Source of the DNA: Himantopus leucocephalus
Lineage: Eukaryota; Chordata; Aves; Charadriiformes; Recurvirostridae
Assembly (NCBI GenBank): GCA_003993805.1
Contig: RSEF01000001.1
Span: forward strand, 205,632,098-205,696,097
DNA: 64,000 nucleotides
Reading direction: 5' to 3'
Shown here piece after piece: positions 49,369-62,100 of this stretch. The notes below the pieces were generated by a model. The model worked only from the letters and a program-made list of their open reading frames with translations. It ran no database searches and was not told where the DNA came from. Positions within the stretch are counted from its first letter, which is position 1, and the number at the start of each line of letters is the position of its first letter. The position numbers and the translations under genes were made by a program.

Positions 49369-49597
49369 AACAAACTTCCAAAAACCGTCAAGAAAACAAA
49401 CAGCATTAGATATAGTCATGCTGCTAGACCTTTACTATGGAAAACATTTCAAGTTTACCCTTTGTTTTATGAGTTTTGTAGCAATGTGTACCCTCACCTG
49501 GGTATTACCATGTAAATAGTCTGTGAGTGAAAGTTTCCATTATTCTGCATAGTGGTTTTAGGATACATAACAAACACATTTCAGATTCATTTTTTTA

Positions 49598-49606
49598 TTA
49601 TTTATT
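49598..49606 (+). promoter_or_regulatory. AU-rich element nonamer in 3' UTR
   Basis: TTATTTATT matches the UUAUUUA(U/A)(U/A) destabilising nonamer exactly and lies in a T-rich tract 230 bases after the stop codon. Such elements are bound by AUF1, HuR and TTP-type proteins to set mRNA half-life. Function here is inferred from the motif and its location. Confidence 0.5.
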
Positions 49607-49832
49607 TGATTAGGTATGTTTGTAACTTTTTACATTGCAAAATATGAATGAGAATGTGCCATGTGTAATTTTTTCCACCCCCTTCCTTGTAGTAAGAGAC
49701 ATCCATATTGCACAACTCTGCTGTTGGAAGCTCCCTTGAAAGGAGGCTCTTTTAATGGGTTCTTAAACCAGATGGTTGTGTATGGGTAGCACTACTAAAG
49801 TTTAGAACTTGCTGTGTCTTTCAGAATTTTTA

Positions 49833-49838
49833 AATAAA
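49833..49838 (+). promoter_or_regulatory. Candidate polyadenylation signal, proximal
   Basis: AATAAA lies 465 bases after the stop, with a T-rich stretch about 15-30 bases downstream (ggttttttactttttag). It is plausible for a short 3' UTR isoform. Confidence 0.4.
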
Positions 49839-50055
49839 TTGTAAACTAATAGGTTTTTTACTTTTTAGTTACTGAAGCCTTATAAGGTTATGTAGAGAGA
49901 TTCCATCTTATGTACCAAAAATAGACAAAAGAGAATGCTGTCAATATTGGTGTACTGTAATGTGAATCTATTCTGGTGAAAACATTTTTTTGTTGCCCTT
50001 ATTAAAACCTTAGTGTCCTTTCCTTATTTGTGACTCTCTCTCAATTGCCCCTACA

Positions 50056-50061
50056 AATAAA
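50056..50061 (+). promoter_or_regulatory. Candidate polyadenylation signal, middle
   Basis: AATAAA is followed by A- and TA-rich sequence rather than a clear GT-rich downstream element. A second copy (aataaatg) lies at about 50080. Either could be a real signal or part of the A-rich tract. Confidence 0.3.
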
Positions 50062-50159
50062 AAATATATATATAAAAAAATAAATGAATATAAGCTTAAA
50101 GCATGTGGTCATCAAGACACGTATTTTATAAAAAACAAGAACAAAACCAAAAACCCCTC

Positions 50160-50203
50160 AAAAAAAAAAAAAAGGAAAAAAAAAAAGAAAGAGAGAAAAG
50201 AAA
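50160..50203. repeat. A-rich low-complexity tract
   Basis: A runs separated by gg and gaaagagaga, within or just after the ZMYM4 3' UTR. Internal priming of oligo-dT here could make false transcript ends. Confidence 0.75.
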
Positions 50204-50875
50204 TGTCTGATGACAATGCTATGTAATTCTTTTCCTCCTTTACTTTTTTGACCATAAATGCCGGTACCTCATATTTCTGTAAATCTGTCCTTTGTAGCCT
50301 TAGCAAAAGGGATTTTAATGCCATATTACATAAAGTAATATGGTATGCTAAATTTTTAACTTTTGTTTGTCCTCGCATTGCTGTATTTAAATACAGTCAG
50401 TACTTGACTATGGGTGGGAAGATTACTTTAACTTAATGCCTCCATTCAAAAGCCATATGAGACGTGAAGTTGCAAAAAGTTGAAAGATAATTTTTTTGAA
50501 GAAAAGTCCTTTCATTTGTTCTATATCCTTTCATTGTGCTTACTTTTCATAAGGAATCTGATTTCCAGATATACGTTTAGCTGCTTAAGTTCTGTTACTT
50601 GCTCTTGTTTAACTGATGTGAGCAATATGGTGGTTCATGCAATGGTTTTGCTATTGTACTGGAAAAAATGTAGTAGAATATTCTACTATAAAGTAGTCAT
50701 AAGTTTGGCTCTCCTAAATGACATTAAGAATCTGTTGAGAAGAATCATCTACTGAAGGGGAAACTTTCTGTGTATATATATTGCCACCTTAGGATTTCTT
50801 ACAAGGGCTGCATGGCTTTTTCATTTTCCTTAGCTTAAAAGAATGCACATAGGGACACCTCTTTCTATATAGAGA

Positions 50876-50881
50876 AATAAA
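50876..50881 (+). promoter_or_regulatory. Candidate polyadenylation signal, distal
   Basis: AATAAA is followed within 30 bases by a T/G-rich run (ttgctttgttttgtt), the usual arrangement of a mammalian or avian poly(A) site. This is the best-formed of the three and would give a 3' UTR of about 1.5 kb. Confidence 0.45.
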
Positions 50882-53639
50882 GCTTCAGTTGCTTTGTTTT
50901 GTTAAGCAAGTTTATTTAAATTTCTGCTATTCTTGTGTGTCCGTGAGTATGTATTAACTTTAGATACACCACTATTGCAAAAGTAGATGGAGATGTACAT
51001 GTTCCATTTTTCATTTTTCTTCTGGTGGCTCTACCCTTCCTATGAAATCAAGAAATACTACGCAGCACCAGTCAGTAGATCACTAACAGCTTCAATGCTC
51101 TTTTCCCTTTGTGAGTAAGTACGTAAGAACTCAGTTCATTAATACTTGTTTTTTTTCAAGCAACAGCCATAGAATGTGCCCATGATACATAAAAGTGATA
51201 AAATCAGAAATTGCAATCATGGTTTTGTTCTGGCCTCGCCAACTGAACACCTGACTTGACCGTAAGTTAAATTTTACGTCGGGGAATCATCGTTACTAAT
51301 TACCTGCCTAAAATGCATGGTGTGCTTAACTTGAAATATTTCATTTAAACATACATTTCATTTTTTTTGATAAATAGCAATAAGGATCACTTGTTAGCCA
51401 CTTCTCTATAGATCAGACTTCAAGTACTTCAGCAGCAGCTTTAATCACTCCATGTTTAGGACAGTGTTTAACCACAAGCACACTCTTGTAACACTACGGA
51501 CTTTTAACGTGAAGCTTAAAGTATGCAAAATCAGGAGGACTAAAGTTAAGTATGTGTGTGTTGAGTGTTTTGTCTTGGGCAGAGTTTGAATTCTTGTTCC
51601 CAAAGTCAGATTACAGCTATTTCTTAAATAACAAGGTCAGTTTTTAATATGGCATGCTGTACAAAGGACATGCGTTGCCAATGTCATTAGAAAATAATGA
51701 ATGCTCCCTGAAGTTTATCAGAAATCACATTATTATCCTAAATTTCTCGCATTTTCTTCCCAAGATTCACCTTCCGTATCAGTAAAAACATTCAAGTTAG
51801 GTGTTGAAATAGAAATTTTTACACATAGATCCATGTTAGAAATATAAAGACGGTTGTCAAGAAAATAACTTCTATTCCAGAAGATGGAGCTATTCCATCA
51901 TCAGCAATAATGTTTTTCACGTGTTTAGTGCGTTTAGATCGAATGTTGTAAACTGCTGAGATATCGCAGTCAGGAATGCATCATAGCTCCATGTATGAAA
52001 TTTATTCCTAAATTTGAATGGTGATGCAAAATGCAATAAAAGGCCTTAGTTCTGAAAAATAGAGACATGCAATTTTGTAATAATTAGGAGTTCAGGGCAA
52101 ATACCATTTTTTTTTTTTCTTTGTAAGAAATGTCAGCAGCTGGCCTAGAATGAGGTTGGTATCAAGGGGTACCTGCAGGTTGCTGTGCAGGAAAACATAT
52201 GATGTTCTACACAGAGCTTCCAAATTAATGCGATATGTATGAGGAACCTGCCCTCGCTTTCCACCCTAGGAGGGTGTGAGGTGGCAACCTGGCTGTTCTG
52301 GCCATCCCTGTGAGCTCTGCCACAGCTCACCTGAGAAATCCAGCACGGGGGCCATCCTGCTGTGTCCGCACGGAGCCCTGCAGATGGTGCTGGCAATGCG
52401 GTCCAGTCCAGGCAGGAGTTCCCTAACTTCTCAAGTGACGCCAAGCGTGTGCTCTGCATCTCCTCAGTTTGAGATCGAGTTTTGAACAATTCACAGGTGA
52501 AGTAGTAGCCTTAAGACACTGAAGAAATTAGACGGCAGCAAATTACATAGAAAATACAGCTCAGTGTGAGAAATAGTGAAAAATTCATGCAATTTTCAGA
52601 AATTTGCTTTGTTAGTCATATTTTTTCTATCAATAATTGTGTGCAGTCATTATGGGAGTATGAGGAACATGCAGCTTTTTGTAATTACTGAACTAAGCAT
52701 AAATTATGACAGTTAATTTTTATGGAACAAAAGGTTGTGGTTGTGGACTAATTTCAACATGTACAATGTTAATTGTCTTTAAAATGCTCACAGTGTGACT
52801 CTGTAATGCAGCACAATTTGGTTTTTTTGTATCTATGGCTTTGTCCCGTGAGAGGCTGTGTGAACAGGGGGAGGACAGGAGAGCTTGCAGTCCCAAAAGG
52901 AGGTGTGTGGGATGGAAGAGAAAAGGCATGAGTGATGGTAGGCACTCACCTCATTTCCATTTTCGCTGACCTTTTTTAGGATAGAAAAGCTTTTTCCTGT
53001 TCTAATACTGACTTTCCTGGTTTTGTCTGTTACTATTAGGAAGGGCAGTTAAATATTTTCATTTCCATTTTTGTAAATGTTCATTTTCAGTTCATTATGC
53101 TGTGCCTTATGTGATGCATGTTGCGCATAGGACCAAGTATGATGCAGAGTAAGTGGAGTGGGAGCTTTTTGGTTCCTCTTGCACCGAGGACTCTGGGGAC
53201 TCTCAATGAAGCTAAAATTCAAAACATTTAAGGCCAAGAAGTTACCGAGATTTAAGAGGGTGTTAGATCATCATATGTGAAACAAGATTCTCTGGGTTGT
53301 AACAGCAAACACTAATGATGTTTTGGAAGCACTGAAGTTTGAGTTCCTCTTTGTTTAGGGTTAGAGTGAAGCTGTAGGTTTTGTGTGTGTCTCCTGAGGG
53401 GTGCGACTGTGGCCGCAATGCAGTTGCCCCCTGTCCCCAGGGGCAACTTCCAATTTCTCAAGTCAGAAATAAATCTTTCCTCTAGCAGCCTCTTAATTTG
53501 AAGTGTTGAAGCCTGGAAGCCTCAGCACACGAGCCACAGCATGGATGCTTGAAACCAGCGTGTAATGGGGCACGTGCTTCTAAACTGAGGCTGGCGTTAG
53601 TGTCTAACGCTAATTAGCCGTCTCTTTGGACAGCCACGA

Positions 53640-53835
53640 GCACAGCAGGCATCTCGCAGGCGTACAGAGATGACGTGGGGATTAGTGGCTGCTCGCTGTG
53701 GGAGCTGGCAGCCTCCAGCGAGCAGCTCGGCCTTGGCAGGGCCCCGGCGGGCTGCAGGGGGGGCAGGCCCTGTGCCCCCCGCGGGGGTGTCGCTCGGGCT
53801 GTCGCTCCCCTTTGCTATCGGGAAGGTCCCGGTCA
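53640..53835. other. GC- and CpG-rich patch
   Basis: A stretch of about 200 bases much richer in G+C and CpG than its surroundings (for example ccccggcgggctgcaggggg and ccccgcgggggtgtcgctcg). It could be a small CpG island or a decayed repeat. Several overlapping open frames here result from the base composition. Confidence 0.5.
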
Positions 53836-54419
53836 CTTCAGAGTTTCATCGCTGTTGGTCTGTGGTGGAGAATGTGCAACGTGAGACAAGTTCATGATTG
53901 GGTGCGAAATGAGTCTTGGGCAGGGAAGGGGCTGAAATGATAATTTCACCTCTTCCTTATCCCTTAATGAGGCATAATGGCACCTAAGCTTACCTTTACA
54001 AAAGTCTCCCCTCCCCCCAGCCCAGTTCTCCCAGGCAAAGTACCAGAAACGGTTTGAGTGAGGCACTAGTGTGGTAAAGAGCTTCACGGAGAGAGAGAGA
54101 TATGTGGTGGTGATGAGACAAACTGGTGTTGGTGGGCAAGGGGAATGAGCAAATGCACAAGGAGAAGGGGCAGAAAAGATTGGTTGTGTCTGTTTTGAAC
54201 AGCTGATGGGGTTTAGGAGTGCAAGTTTAATTCACGCTCTCTGATGATCCCTTCTGAGCTTCTGTCACCTGTTCCAACCTCCCACATAGCCTGACTTGAA
54301 GGATTTCACCCAGCAACTACTGTATGCCATCAGCGGACGTGGAAATGAGGTGTGTGTATGTATATTAAAAAGGGCTTAGTCTGGCTAGTTTTGTTTGCAG
54401 GATATCAGTATGTTGGTGT

Positions 54420-54530
54420 TTTCAAATACATATAGGAAATATTTTTCAAATACATGTATAATATATATTATTTGAATATAATAATATTTGAATATATAAT
54501 ATTCAAATACATAAGGAAATATTTTTATTT
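54420..54530. repeat. AT-rich inverted and direct repeats
   Basis: tcaaatacatataggaaata, later caaatacataaggaaatatt, flank an AT tract containing tatttgaata twice and its inverse ttcaaata. It is low complexity, with cruciform potential. Confidence 0.7.
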
Positions 54531-57500
54531 CCTTACTCAAGAACTAGTTGTCTTTACGGAGAAAAGCCACTGATATAGCAGTCACGGCACATTTGTAAGT
54601 GCATAATTTGAGTAGGGAAGGATGGGGTTAAATCAGGGTATTGTGTCCTAGGTACTGTTGAGGCATCACAGCATTTCAACTAATTGTTTAATCAAATGTT
54701 TTTCTACTTCCAGTGTCCTTTTTTGGTTTTTTTTTTGTTGTTTTATTTTCTTTGTTGTGAAATGAAAGGAGAAAAATCTCTGAAGATAGCCAAGTCCTTG
54801 GAAAAATTCTTCAAGGACACCATTGGTCGCTTCCTCTGTTGCTGGCGGGAGAACGTGAGAGCTGGCTACGGGCGAGGAGCCACAGGGTCGCCTCCTTGTT
54901 TGTCATCACTGGGAAAAGCTGCCCAGGCTCTGTTGCTCCCCTGATGAAGCGTGGTTTTACCCAGGCAAGCCAGTGCTGGTGGCAGTCCTGGAAACAATTC
55001 TGAGCAGAACAATTTCTGCAGATGTTCACAAAAAGCAAATAGAGAAAGAAAATCAGAAGATCAAGCTCAACTTTGATTTCTTGCTTAAGTGATTTTTCAG
55101 CCTCCAAGGATGTGAGTATGAACAGGAACATGATCTGAGTTTTGCTTTCTCTGCAATGTGGCGTCTCTCGGAGAAGTGGCATGTGGCACTTGGCGAGGGC
55201 CATTTCTGGCTGCCACCCTGCCAAGGGGCAGGGGGCGATGTCAAGGCAGCAGCAAAGCTGCTGTCTTCCCTCCTGACAGGAGTGATGAAAGCTTCCCCAA
55301 ATTGTTCCCCAAGTTTAGATCTTTATTGTACTGGTTTTACCCGCCTTGACCCAAAACGTGGGAGAGTTTGACAGAAGGGCAGATACTGAAAATGCGCGTC
55401 CCTCAATCGCCTGGTGCTTACAGCTGTGTAGGGATTGAAAGCTTTGGGAAGCACGGTGCTGAGTCGGGGAGCCAGCAGTTTGGACTTGAGAGGTCTGGAA
55501 AGGACAAAACGTAGCATAAAGGCAGCTCCTTCTTTGAGCTATGGCTGTTTCCTGACTGAGTTTGTACACTTTAAAAAAAAATATTAAAAAATGGTGGCAG
55601 GTTCCAAACACAAGCAGGCTGTTTTGTTTTCTCTCAGAAAGAACTCCTCAAGGATGGGTCTTCTCCCCAGTACAGGGAGAGTTAGGTTTATTAGCATCTT
55701 CCTTTATTTATGTATGTATTTATTTATTTAAATAATTGTTCCTGGTTCACATTCAGAGGGGAGGAAAGTGTTCAAAGCATTAGCAGGTTGTGTCGTGTAC
55801 AATGTGCCTAGACACTTGTAAGTCCTCTATTTTCTTTTTACACTAAAATTCTGGTTCATAAAACATGAAACTTCTGTGTCCTTTCTGGGAAATGAACAGG
55901 AACACCCTTGTCATCTGTAATTTAAACTGCTGACATGTCATTTGTGCCAAACCACTAGAAGTGCTTTACTGGTTTAAAATATGAAATATTATTTTTTATT
56001 CTTAGTATGTTTGCTGAGTAAGCAGTGTGCTTCCTACAGTCATGAAGATGATGATTTCTGGTTTCAGCATGCATTATGCAAGGCAATATAAGCGTAGTAT
56101 TTGCATTTTTAGTCTCTAATTAATAAATTTTTTTAATTACCATACTTGGAATGAAGAGGAAACTTTCCAGCTCAGGATAAAGCTGTGTCACTAAGGCAAA
56201 GGATGGGGCCCACCATCACTGCAAAATCATCAGCCTCAGTACCTCTGGAAAAGAAATAATCCCAAAAGTCTCTCCTCCTCATTATAGCTAAAAACATTTT
56301 CTATTTGTCTTTTCTGTAGCCCCAGACATGACATCCACATTAGTACGTAACAAGTCTATGGTAATAATCAAAAGACTAAATATCAAAAGATTTACAGTCT
56401 GATTTCGGTTAACTTAAGCAATAAAGATATTTTTTTTTTTCCCTCTGTTGAGTTCTGGCTGTATCAGTGACCTTACTCGGATCAAAGGTGAAAGAAATAA
56501 GGACCAGTTTTGAAAGAGAATAGGAGGAAGAAGAGTCTTAGATGGGCCCAATGTCATCTGAGGGAACTGAGAAGGAGATAATTTGAATTCTCTGCCAGCC
56601 TGTTCAGGTTGGTTGGAGGACAGGAGCCCGGGTGTCTTTCACAATGTACAGGTTTGTTCATACACATGTTCTTGTATCTTGGGCAGCTCCTATAGCCAAT
56701 GTACTTGAAGTGATATACTTCAAAGAACTATCTATAAATTGCACTGTGTGTTTATATATGTATGACTCTTCTCCCAGAGACATGACCACATTACACTGAA
56801 GCAGTCATGTCTGCTCACCTTCAGGCAAAAAGTATTTCTCATAATAAAATCCCACCTCATCCCCAGATGCAACATCAAACATGTATTTTCACATGTATAA
56901 AAAAAATAAGTGTGCTCACCCCCAAGGGAGGACATTCTCGTCTGTGTCATTGGTGTCTCATCATGAAATAATGTGATTTCTCCTCCAGCTTCAACTGGAG
57001 AATCCCACAAAGGAAGAGAGGAGGAGGATCAGAGCAACAAGTAACTCCTCACATCAACTAAATCCCCAGAACCACAGGCAATGGCTTAGGTGAGTTAGGT
57101 TTCAGTGCATTGCCAGAATAAGAGAGAATCCTATAAAATTCCTTGGTAGCTCTGCAGTCAGTTTAACAAGGAACCAGCCCTTGTGCTGCAATTATTGAAC
57201 TTTCTAAGGATCAGAGACTAGCAAAGATGTGAAAAGGATTTTCTGGGAGAAAGACTGAATGATTTGGACTCTTTAAGCTCAGTGGGGAGGAAGTGAATAG
57301 CAAGGGATGTTACTACAAACAGTCAAGCAAAAGAATTCAAAACTAACAAGACAGGAGCAATGCCCCCTTCATGGTGTGTTTTCGTACTCCACAGAAACCC
57401 ATTGGGATGTGATTAGAGGGGGAGCAGTGCTAAATCGTTTAGGTAAGGGTGGATGTGTTTTTACATCAGGAGAGCAATCACAGAAACAAGGTATAGATTT

Positions 57501-58784
57501 TTTTCTTTAAATGGAAGAAACTGAAACCTCTCCCCTGTATTTTTAAGCAGGTAACCCAGCTCCTTCTGCTCCTCCAATTTGTCCTCCCAGGACAGATTTC
57601 TGCAGTGCAGGGAGAAAGAGGTGAGCAAAACAGCCTCGGAGAAATGAGACCATCTACGAGCTGTTTTGTGCTCTGCTTTCCCAAAGGCACAGCCATTCTT
57701 GGCACAGGGAAGGAGGTTCCTGAGTAAAGGGGGAGTTGTCTCATGCTGCTGTCTTCTGAGATGATTGTTAGGAGGCGGAAAAAGATTTCTCGGTGCCAGT
57801 GGCATCCTCACTGCCACCATGGGCTAGAGGTGCACCGATGAGGGCTGCATTTGGTCTGGTGGAGGAGCTGAGGTGCTGTGCTGCTGGTGACGATGGAGGT
57901 GATTGTCCTGGGAAATGCCTCTCCAGCCTGCTCCTGTGTTTGGCTGCTTCTGTCCCTTAGTTCCTTCTCACTAATGGAGTAATTCCCATGTCCTCCTGGA
58001 AAAGGTCCCCTCTTGCAAGGAGCAAAGCAGTGGCAGCTCCACCCTGGTGCCGGAAGGGTGACCACTGTGCCCTGCCTGCAGAGTTCCCATAGTGGATGCA
58101 ACCACCAGGAGAGACCTCATCACAGATCTTGCAGGGCTTGTGGTGGGAATCACATAAGCCTGCAGGGATGGGAGGGTGAGTGCTGTGAGACCTTCTAAAA
58201 TTCCCAGGAATGTATTTGGGCACTAGTCCAGAGTCACGTTCAAGATGCGTCACATTCAGGTTGGGAGCTGAAGACAGCAAGCTATAGCATAGATGTGTTG
58301 CTCTCCTGTATATATCAATTGCAGAAGGTAATCTGCCTTAACTTTGCAGTCCTGGGGCATATTGGCCCTGGCAGGGTTTTGATGTTTTATAACAGCAGAG
58401 CCTGGAGGCCATCCAGAACCTGCTCTAATTTCTCACTTGCATCACAGTGTACATTAGAATTGTATCCTAACGTTAAAAGACCAAAATAATAGAAGCAAAA
58501 TGTTTTCTGAATGTCTCCTACAGTGGGTAGCCTCATACACCAGCCATGCCTGAGAGCTCTTCTGGTCTTTACATCTCCAACAGAAGCCTGCCAGCTCCCC
58601 CAGCCATGCTGTTCCTGGCAGACCCTAGGACTGCATGTGAGGGACAGGGAATTTAACATAAACTGGCTCGTTTGAATGCCACTCTGGAAGCTCTGCTACA
58701 ACCTATTTTTGTATGCTTTTGCATGATTCTCAACTTATGGGGGAAATCAGCATTCAACTTCCCAAACAGCATTCAACTTCAGCC

Positions 58785-59154
58785 TGAAGAAGAGAAGGCT
58801 CCAGGGAGACATTATAGCAGCCTTCCAGTACCTAAATGGAGTCTACAGGAAAGGTGGGGAGGGACTTTATCAGGGAGTGTAGTGATAGGATGAGGGGTAA
58901 TGGTTTTAAACTGAAAGAGGGGAGATTTAGATTAGATATTACTAAGAAATTCTTTACTGTGAGGGTGGTGAGACGCTGGAACAGGTTGCCCAGAGAAGTT
59001 GTGGATGCCCCATCCCTGGAAGTGTTCAAGGCCAGGCTGGATGGGGCTTTGAGCAACCTGGTCTAGTGGGAGGTGTCCCTGCCCATGGTAGGAGGGTTGG
59101 AACTAGATGATCTTTAAAGTCCCTTCCAACTCTAACCGTTCTATGATTCTATGA
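58785..59154 (+). mobile_element. CR1 LINE 3' fragment
   Basis: cttcagcctgaagaagagaa, then gatgaggggtaatggtttta, gtgagggtggtgagacgctg and tggatggggctttgagcaac, ending tctatgattctatga. This is a well-preserved 370-base CR1 3' end in the + orientation. The open frame at 58836-59066 is part of it. A 14-base repeat, cagcattcaacttc, precedes it twice. Confidence 0.92.
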
Positions 59155-62100
59155 AACTGTATCTTACTGAAAATGCAGGTACCAAGGAGAGTGCTAGGAA
59201 TCCTTTAAGGGTTTAGACTGCCTTGCAGAGCTTTTCCTTTGAAAAGATTTTGAGGATGAGCATTTAGAGCCCATCATTTCTAGTTCATGACAATCACTTT
59301 GCTGAACTATGCTAGAGGAATCAATAGTTCCAAGCTTCTTGTTTCAGGAATGTATCTAACACAGCAACGAAGGCCTTCAGATTTGCTGGCTCTGCACATT
59401 GAGATCATGACTATAACAAGTCATAGTTTGGGCTCTATAAAAGGTCTGTTTCTCTGTGGGTAGGAAAGGCAATACAAAAATTGCCAGGGTTAAAAGGGAG
59501 GGCCTACCCCAGGATGCCCAGCAAGGTACCAGATTAATAGGGTCAAATTCAAAAAAATCCAGTGTTGTCATCATCACACTATTTCAGCTTCTGAGAAAAA
59601 CCTTTCTTCGGTACAGGAAGGGAGGTCAAGCACAGGAACCTCATCTTTTCATGAATCATTTTCAGCCCATGAGCAACTGGGTTTGGTCATACAGAGACCC
59701 TGAGTGAAAGCTGATTTCCTGTGAATGTACCAGGTGATAAATATCATTGTGAGGGCACGTCTCCCCCAATGGCAGACACACATGTATGTGCATTTGCTAT
59801 CAGAGTCTCAGAGTGATTTCCTCAGGAGGAAACTTCTGTGGTCAGAGCAAGGAATACGCAACAGGAGGCCACGTCAGAAATGGTTACACCTCTTGCCATT
59901 TTTCAGGGCAGCACACAGCAGATCTTTCAGATGGAGAACTTGGGCTGTTTTGTCTGCCTCAAGGGTCAAAGCTTGTTGAAAAAAGTCATGATTGCTATTT
60001 TGCCCCCTGCGCAATGTTCTGCTGCCTGCCAGGCCACCCAAACTCCCCATTTCCTCCTCTTCAACAGAAACACCAGAGGTGCTTCTGTCTTGCAGCAATT
60101 TTTCTTAAACTATACCTCTAGCAGAGATAAGAGGCAGCAGATTTCTTTAACTGATATGTGGCATTGGTTAAAAAATAATCATGTTCATGATGTTTTTAGA
60201 AGGCAGCCCTTTAGACTCATCCCAAACTGAGGTATGTCTTATGTGAGTGGGATAAAGCCTTGCTAAGGAATTCTGATCTTGAAAGAGGAACTCCTTTTTT
60301 CCCCCCCCGCAGATAATTTGCAACATCATAGAAAAAAAGGGAATTCTACATCAGCTGCTTGATGTTTGATGCGTGAAGCTCTGAGGGAAGTACAAGTGAG
60401 TAATCTCACTTCATCAAGTGAGTAATCTCATTTTAGAGTTGTTTCCATGGTAGTTTAAGCATGTACATATACATCACTCCCTGGAACTGTGCTGGTCAGA
60501 AATAACCTCTGTGAGAAGGCGTCCATGTGACTTTTCAGTGATGTGAATCCAATAGCCAACAAACCAAAGAAATACCTAAACTTTTCTAAATTGTTACACA
60601 ACTGATTTAACGCTTATGGAATTTGTATGTGAAACCGTCACTGAATATAACACATAAGTGGTGGCCACAATAGGGAAGAAAGCACAGATTTCCCCTCCTT
60701 CATGTTGGTGCTTTGACCCCCAGTTGTGCTCATTTTACATTTTCTCTATCTAGCCTACTTTGCCTGTTCTAGGCCAAAACATTACAGCTTTGGCAGATTT
60801 TGAGTGGAGACCAATCTTCTGGAGAAGGTCCATCCTTGCAGCATACCCATATGGCCCAAAAGCGAATTGACTGGGTGGTGACTACTGCCCGAACTGAGGT
60901 ACACCTGGATGTGCCCTTTAGGACTAGACCAGTTGCTGACTGGTGCAACAGGGATTTTTGCCACCAACTTTACTGCATGGCATAATCCTGGGTGGCCAAA
61001 GTGTAAAGGAGGTAGGACAGAAATCCTCAGCACCTTTTCAAGTCCAAGGTCACTACCACAGAGCAGGGACCTGAGCATGTTTTCTCTACTCCAAGACTTC
61101 ACCCTGAGCTCATGGAGAAAAGGGGTCTATGTAGCGGTTGCTAGCCAAAACTATTTTGCCAAATAGTCTTCCCTTTCGCAACTGCCTGCCAGTTTGCAGG
61201 ACTGCTCCAGTTTCTTTGCACATGTTCTTCCAGGCATATAAAATTCCTTCAAACCTGCCCAGACCGACCTGCCAAACCCACCCATCAAACGACAAGCCTT
61301 TCTGCACCAAGTCAATTATTTCAGGAGCTTCCATGCTACTTGCAGCGTGTTGCTACGAGCACAGGCCACCACCAAACAACTTCTCTTGGGGGCGAAACTC
61401 CATGTCATCCGCCCACCTCCCACCTTCATCACTGTGGGTTTGTAAGGGCAAATCCTCACCTCTGCTAGCAGGAATAGTGCAACTGACAACTCTCCTTCAG
61501 CCCTGATTGTAAGAACCATGAACGCTGGGAGTATAAAACAAGTCTCTTCTTTCTTCTGGTTACCAAATGTGTGGTACAAGCACTGGAAACCTGGCCAAGG
61601 GAAGCATTTCTCAAGGGAGGAGCAGGGAGCTTTTACTTGAACTATAGTGTAAGCTCCTTAAATTGCCTTTGCTTATTTGGCAAGCTAGGAATTATTTTCA
61701 AGCCGGAGGAAACAAAAATCTGTTCCTGCCATGGTGCTGCTCATTTGCTGGTTACAAGAGAACCTTGAGATGATAGTACACATGATCCCAGCAAAGGGCA
61801 CAGCGGGAAATTGCCATACAAGCAGTTTCTCCCACTGGGATCGTGATCACTAGTGATCTCTTGAGCATGTATAACAGACCTGAGACAAATAACTTTTTTC
61901 TTTAACAGCAAATGTTCTTTTAGTACTAAGCATTTTGCATAATAATTATAAATTCCTTCAGTATCAAACAGTTCTTATTTAATGCAAAATCACTAAGTCT
62001 ATTCTCACCTTTGTAAAAAGGTCATCTCACAGCAACTGTACCACCTGCCACCAGGAGGTCCTGATCCAGTGGTGGCTGCAGGAAAGGGAAGTGGTGATGT

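Larger units (their letters stand above)
49369..50900 (+). other. ZMYM4: ZMYM4 3' untranslated region (end approximate)
   Basis: This AT-rich, non-coding sequence follows the stop. Its end is not fixed from sequence alone: AATAAA hexamers at 49833-49838, 50056-50061 and 50876-50881 each allow cleavage. It contains an AU-rich element near 49591-49607 and an A-rich low-complexity stretch at 50160-50203. The human ZMYM4 3' UTR is the source of the fragment named CDIR (cell death inhibiting RNA), a locus alias. Whether the avian UTR keeps that segment cannot be judged here. Confidence 0.7.
50901..58784. other. Intergenic sequence downstream of ZMYM4
   Basis: No exon of a neighbouring gene was recognised on either strand. 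In human the next gene is KIAA0319L in tail-to-tail orientation; nothing here resembles it. Contents: the GC-rich patch at 53640-53835, a hairpin at 53423-53447, the AT-rich repeat at 54420-54530 and scattered open frames (52145-52489, 54811-55224 and 57461-57820, all minus) without recognisable domains. Confidence 0.5.

Noticed and set aside
57461..57820. 119-codon minus-strand open frame, checked as a possible exon of the next gene (KIAA0319L in human)
   Set aside because: No PKD-domain, cysteine pattern or membrane segment; low-complexity composition and no convincing splice borders.
59838..60230. 130-codon open frame in the intergenic part
   Set aside because: No recognisable domain; two overlapping frames are also open across the same bases and no splice or promoter context supports it.
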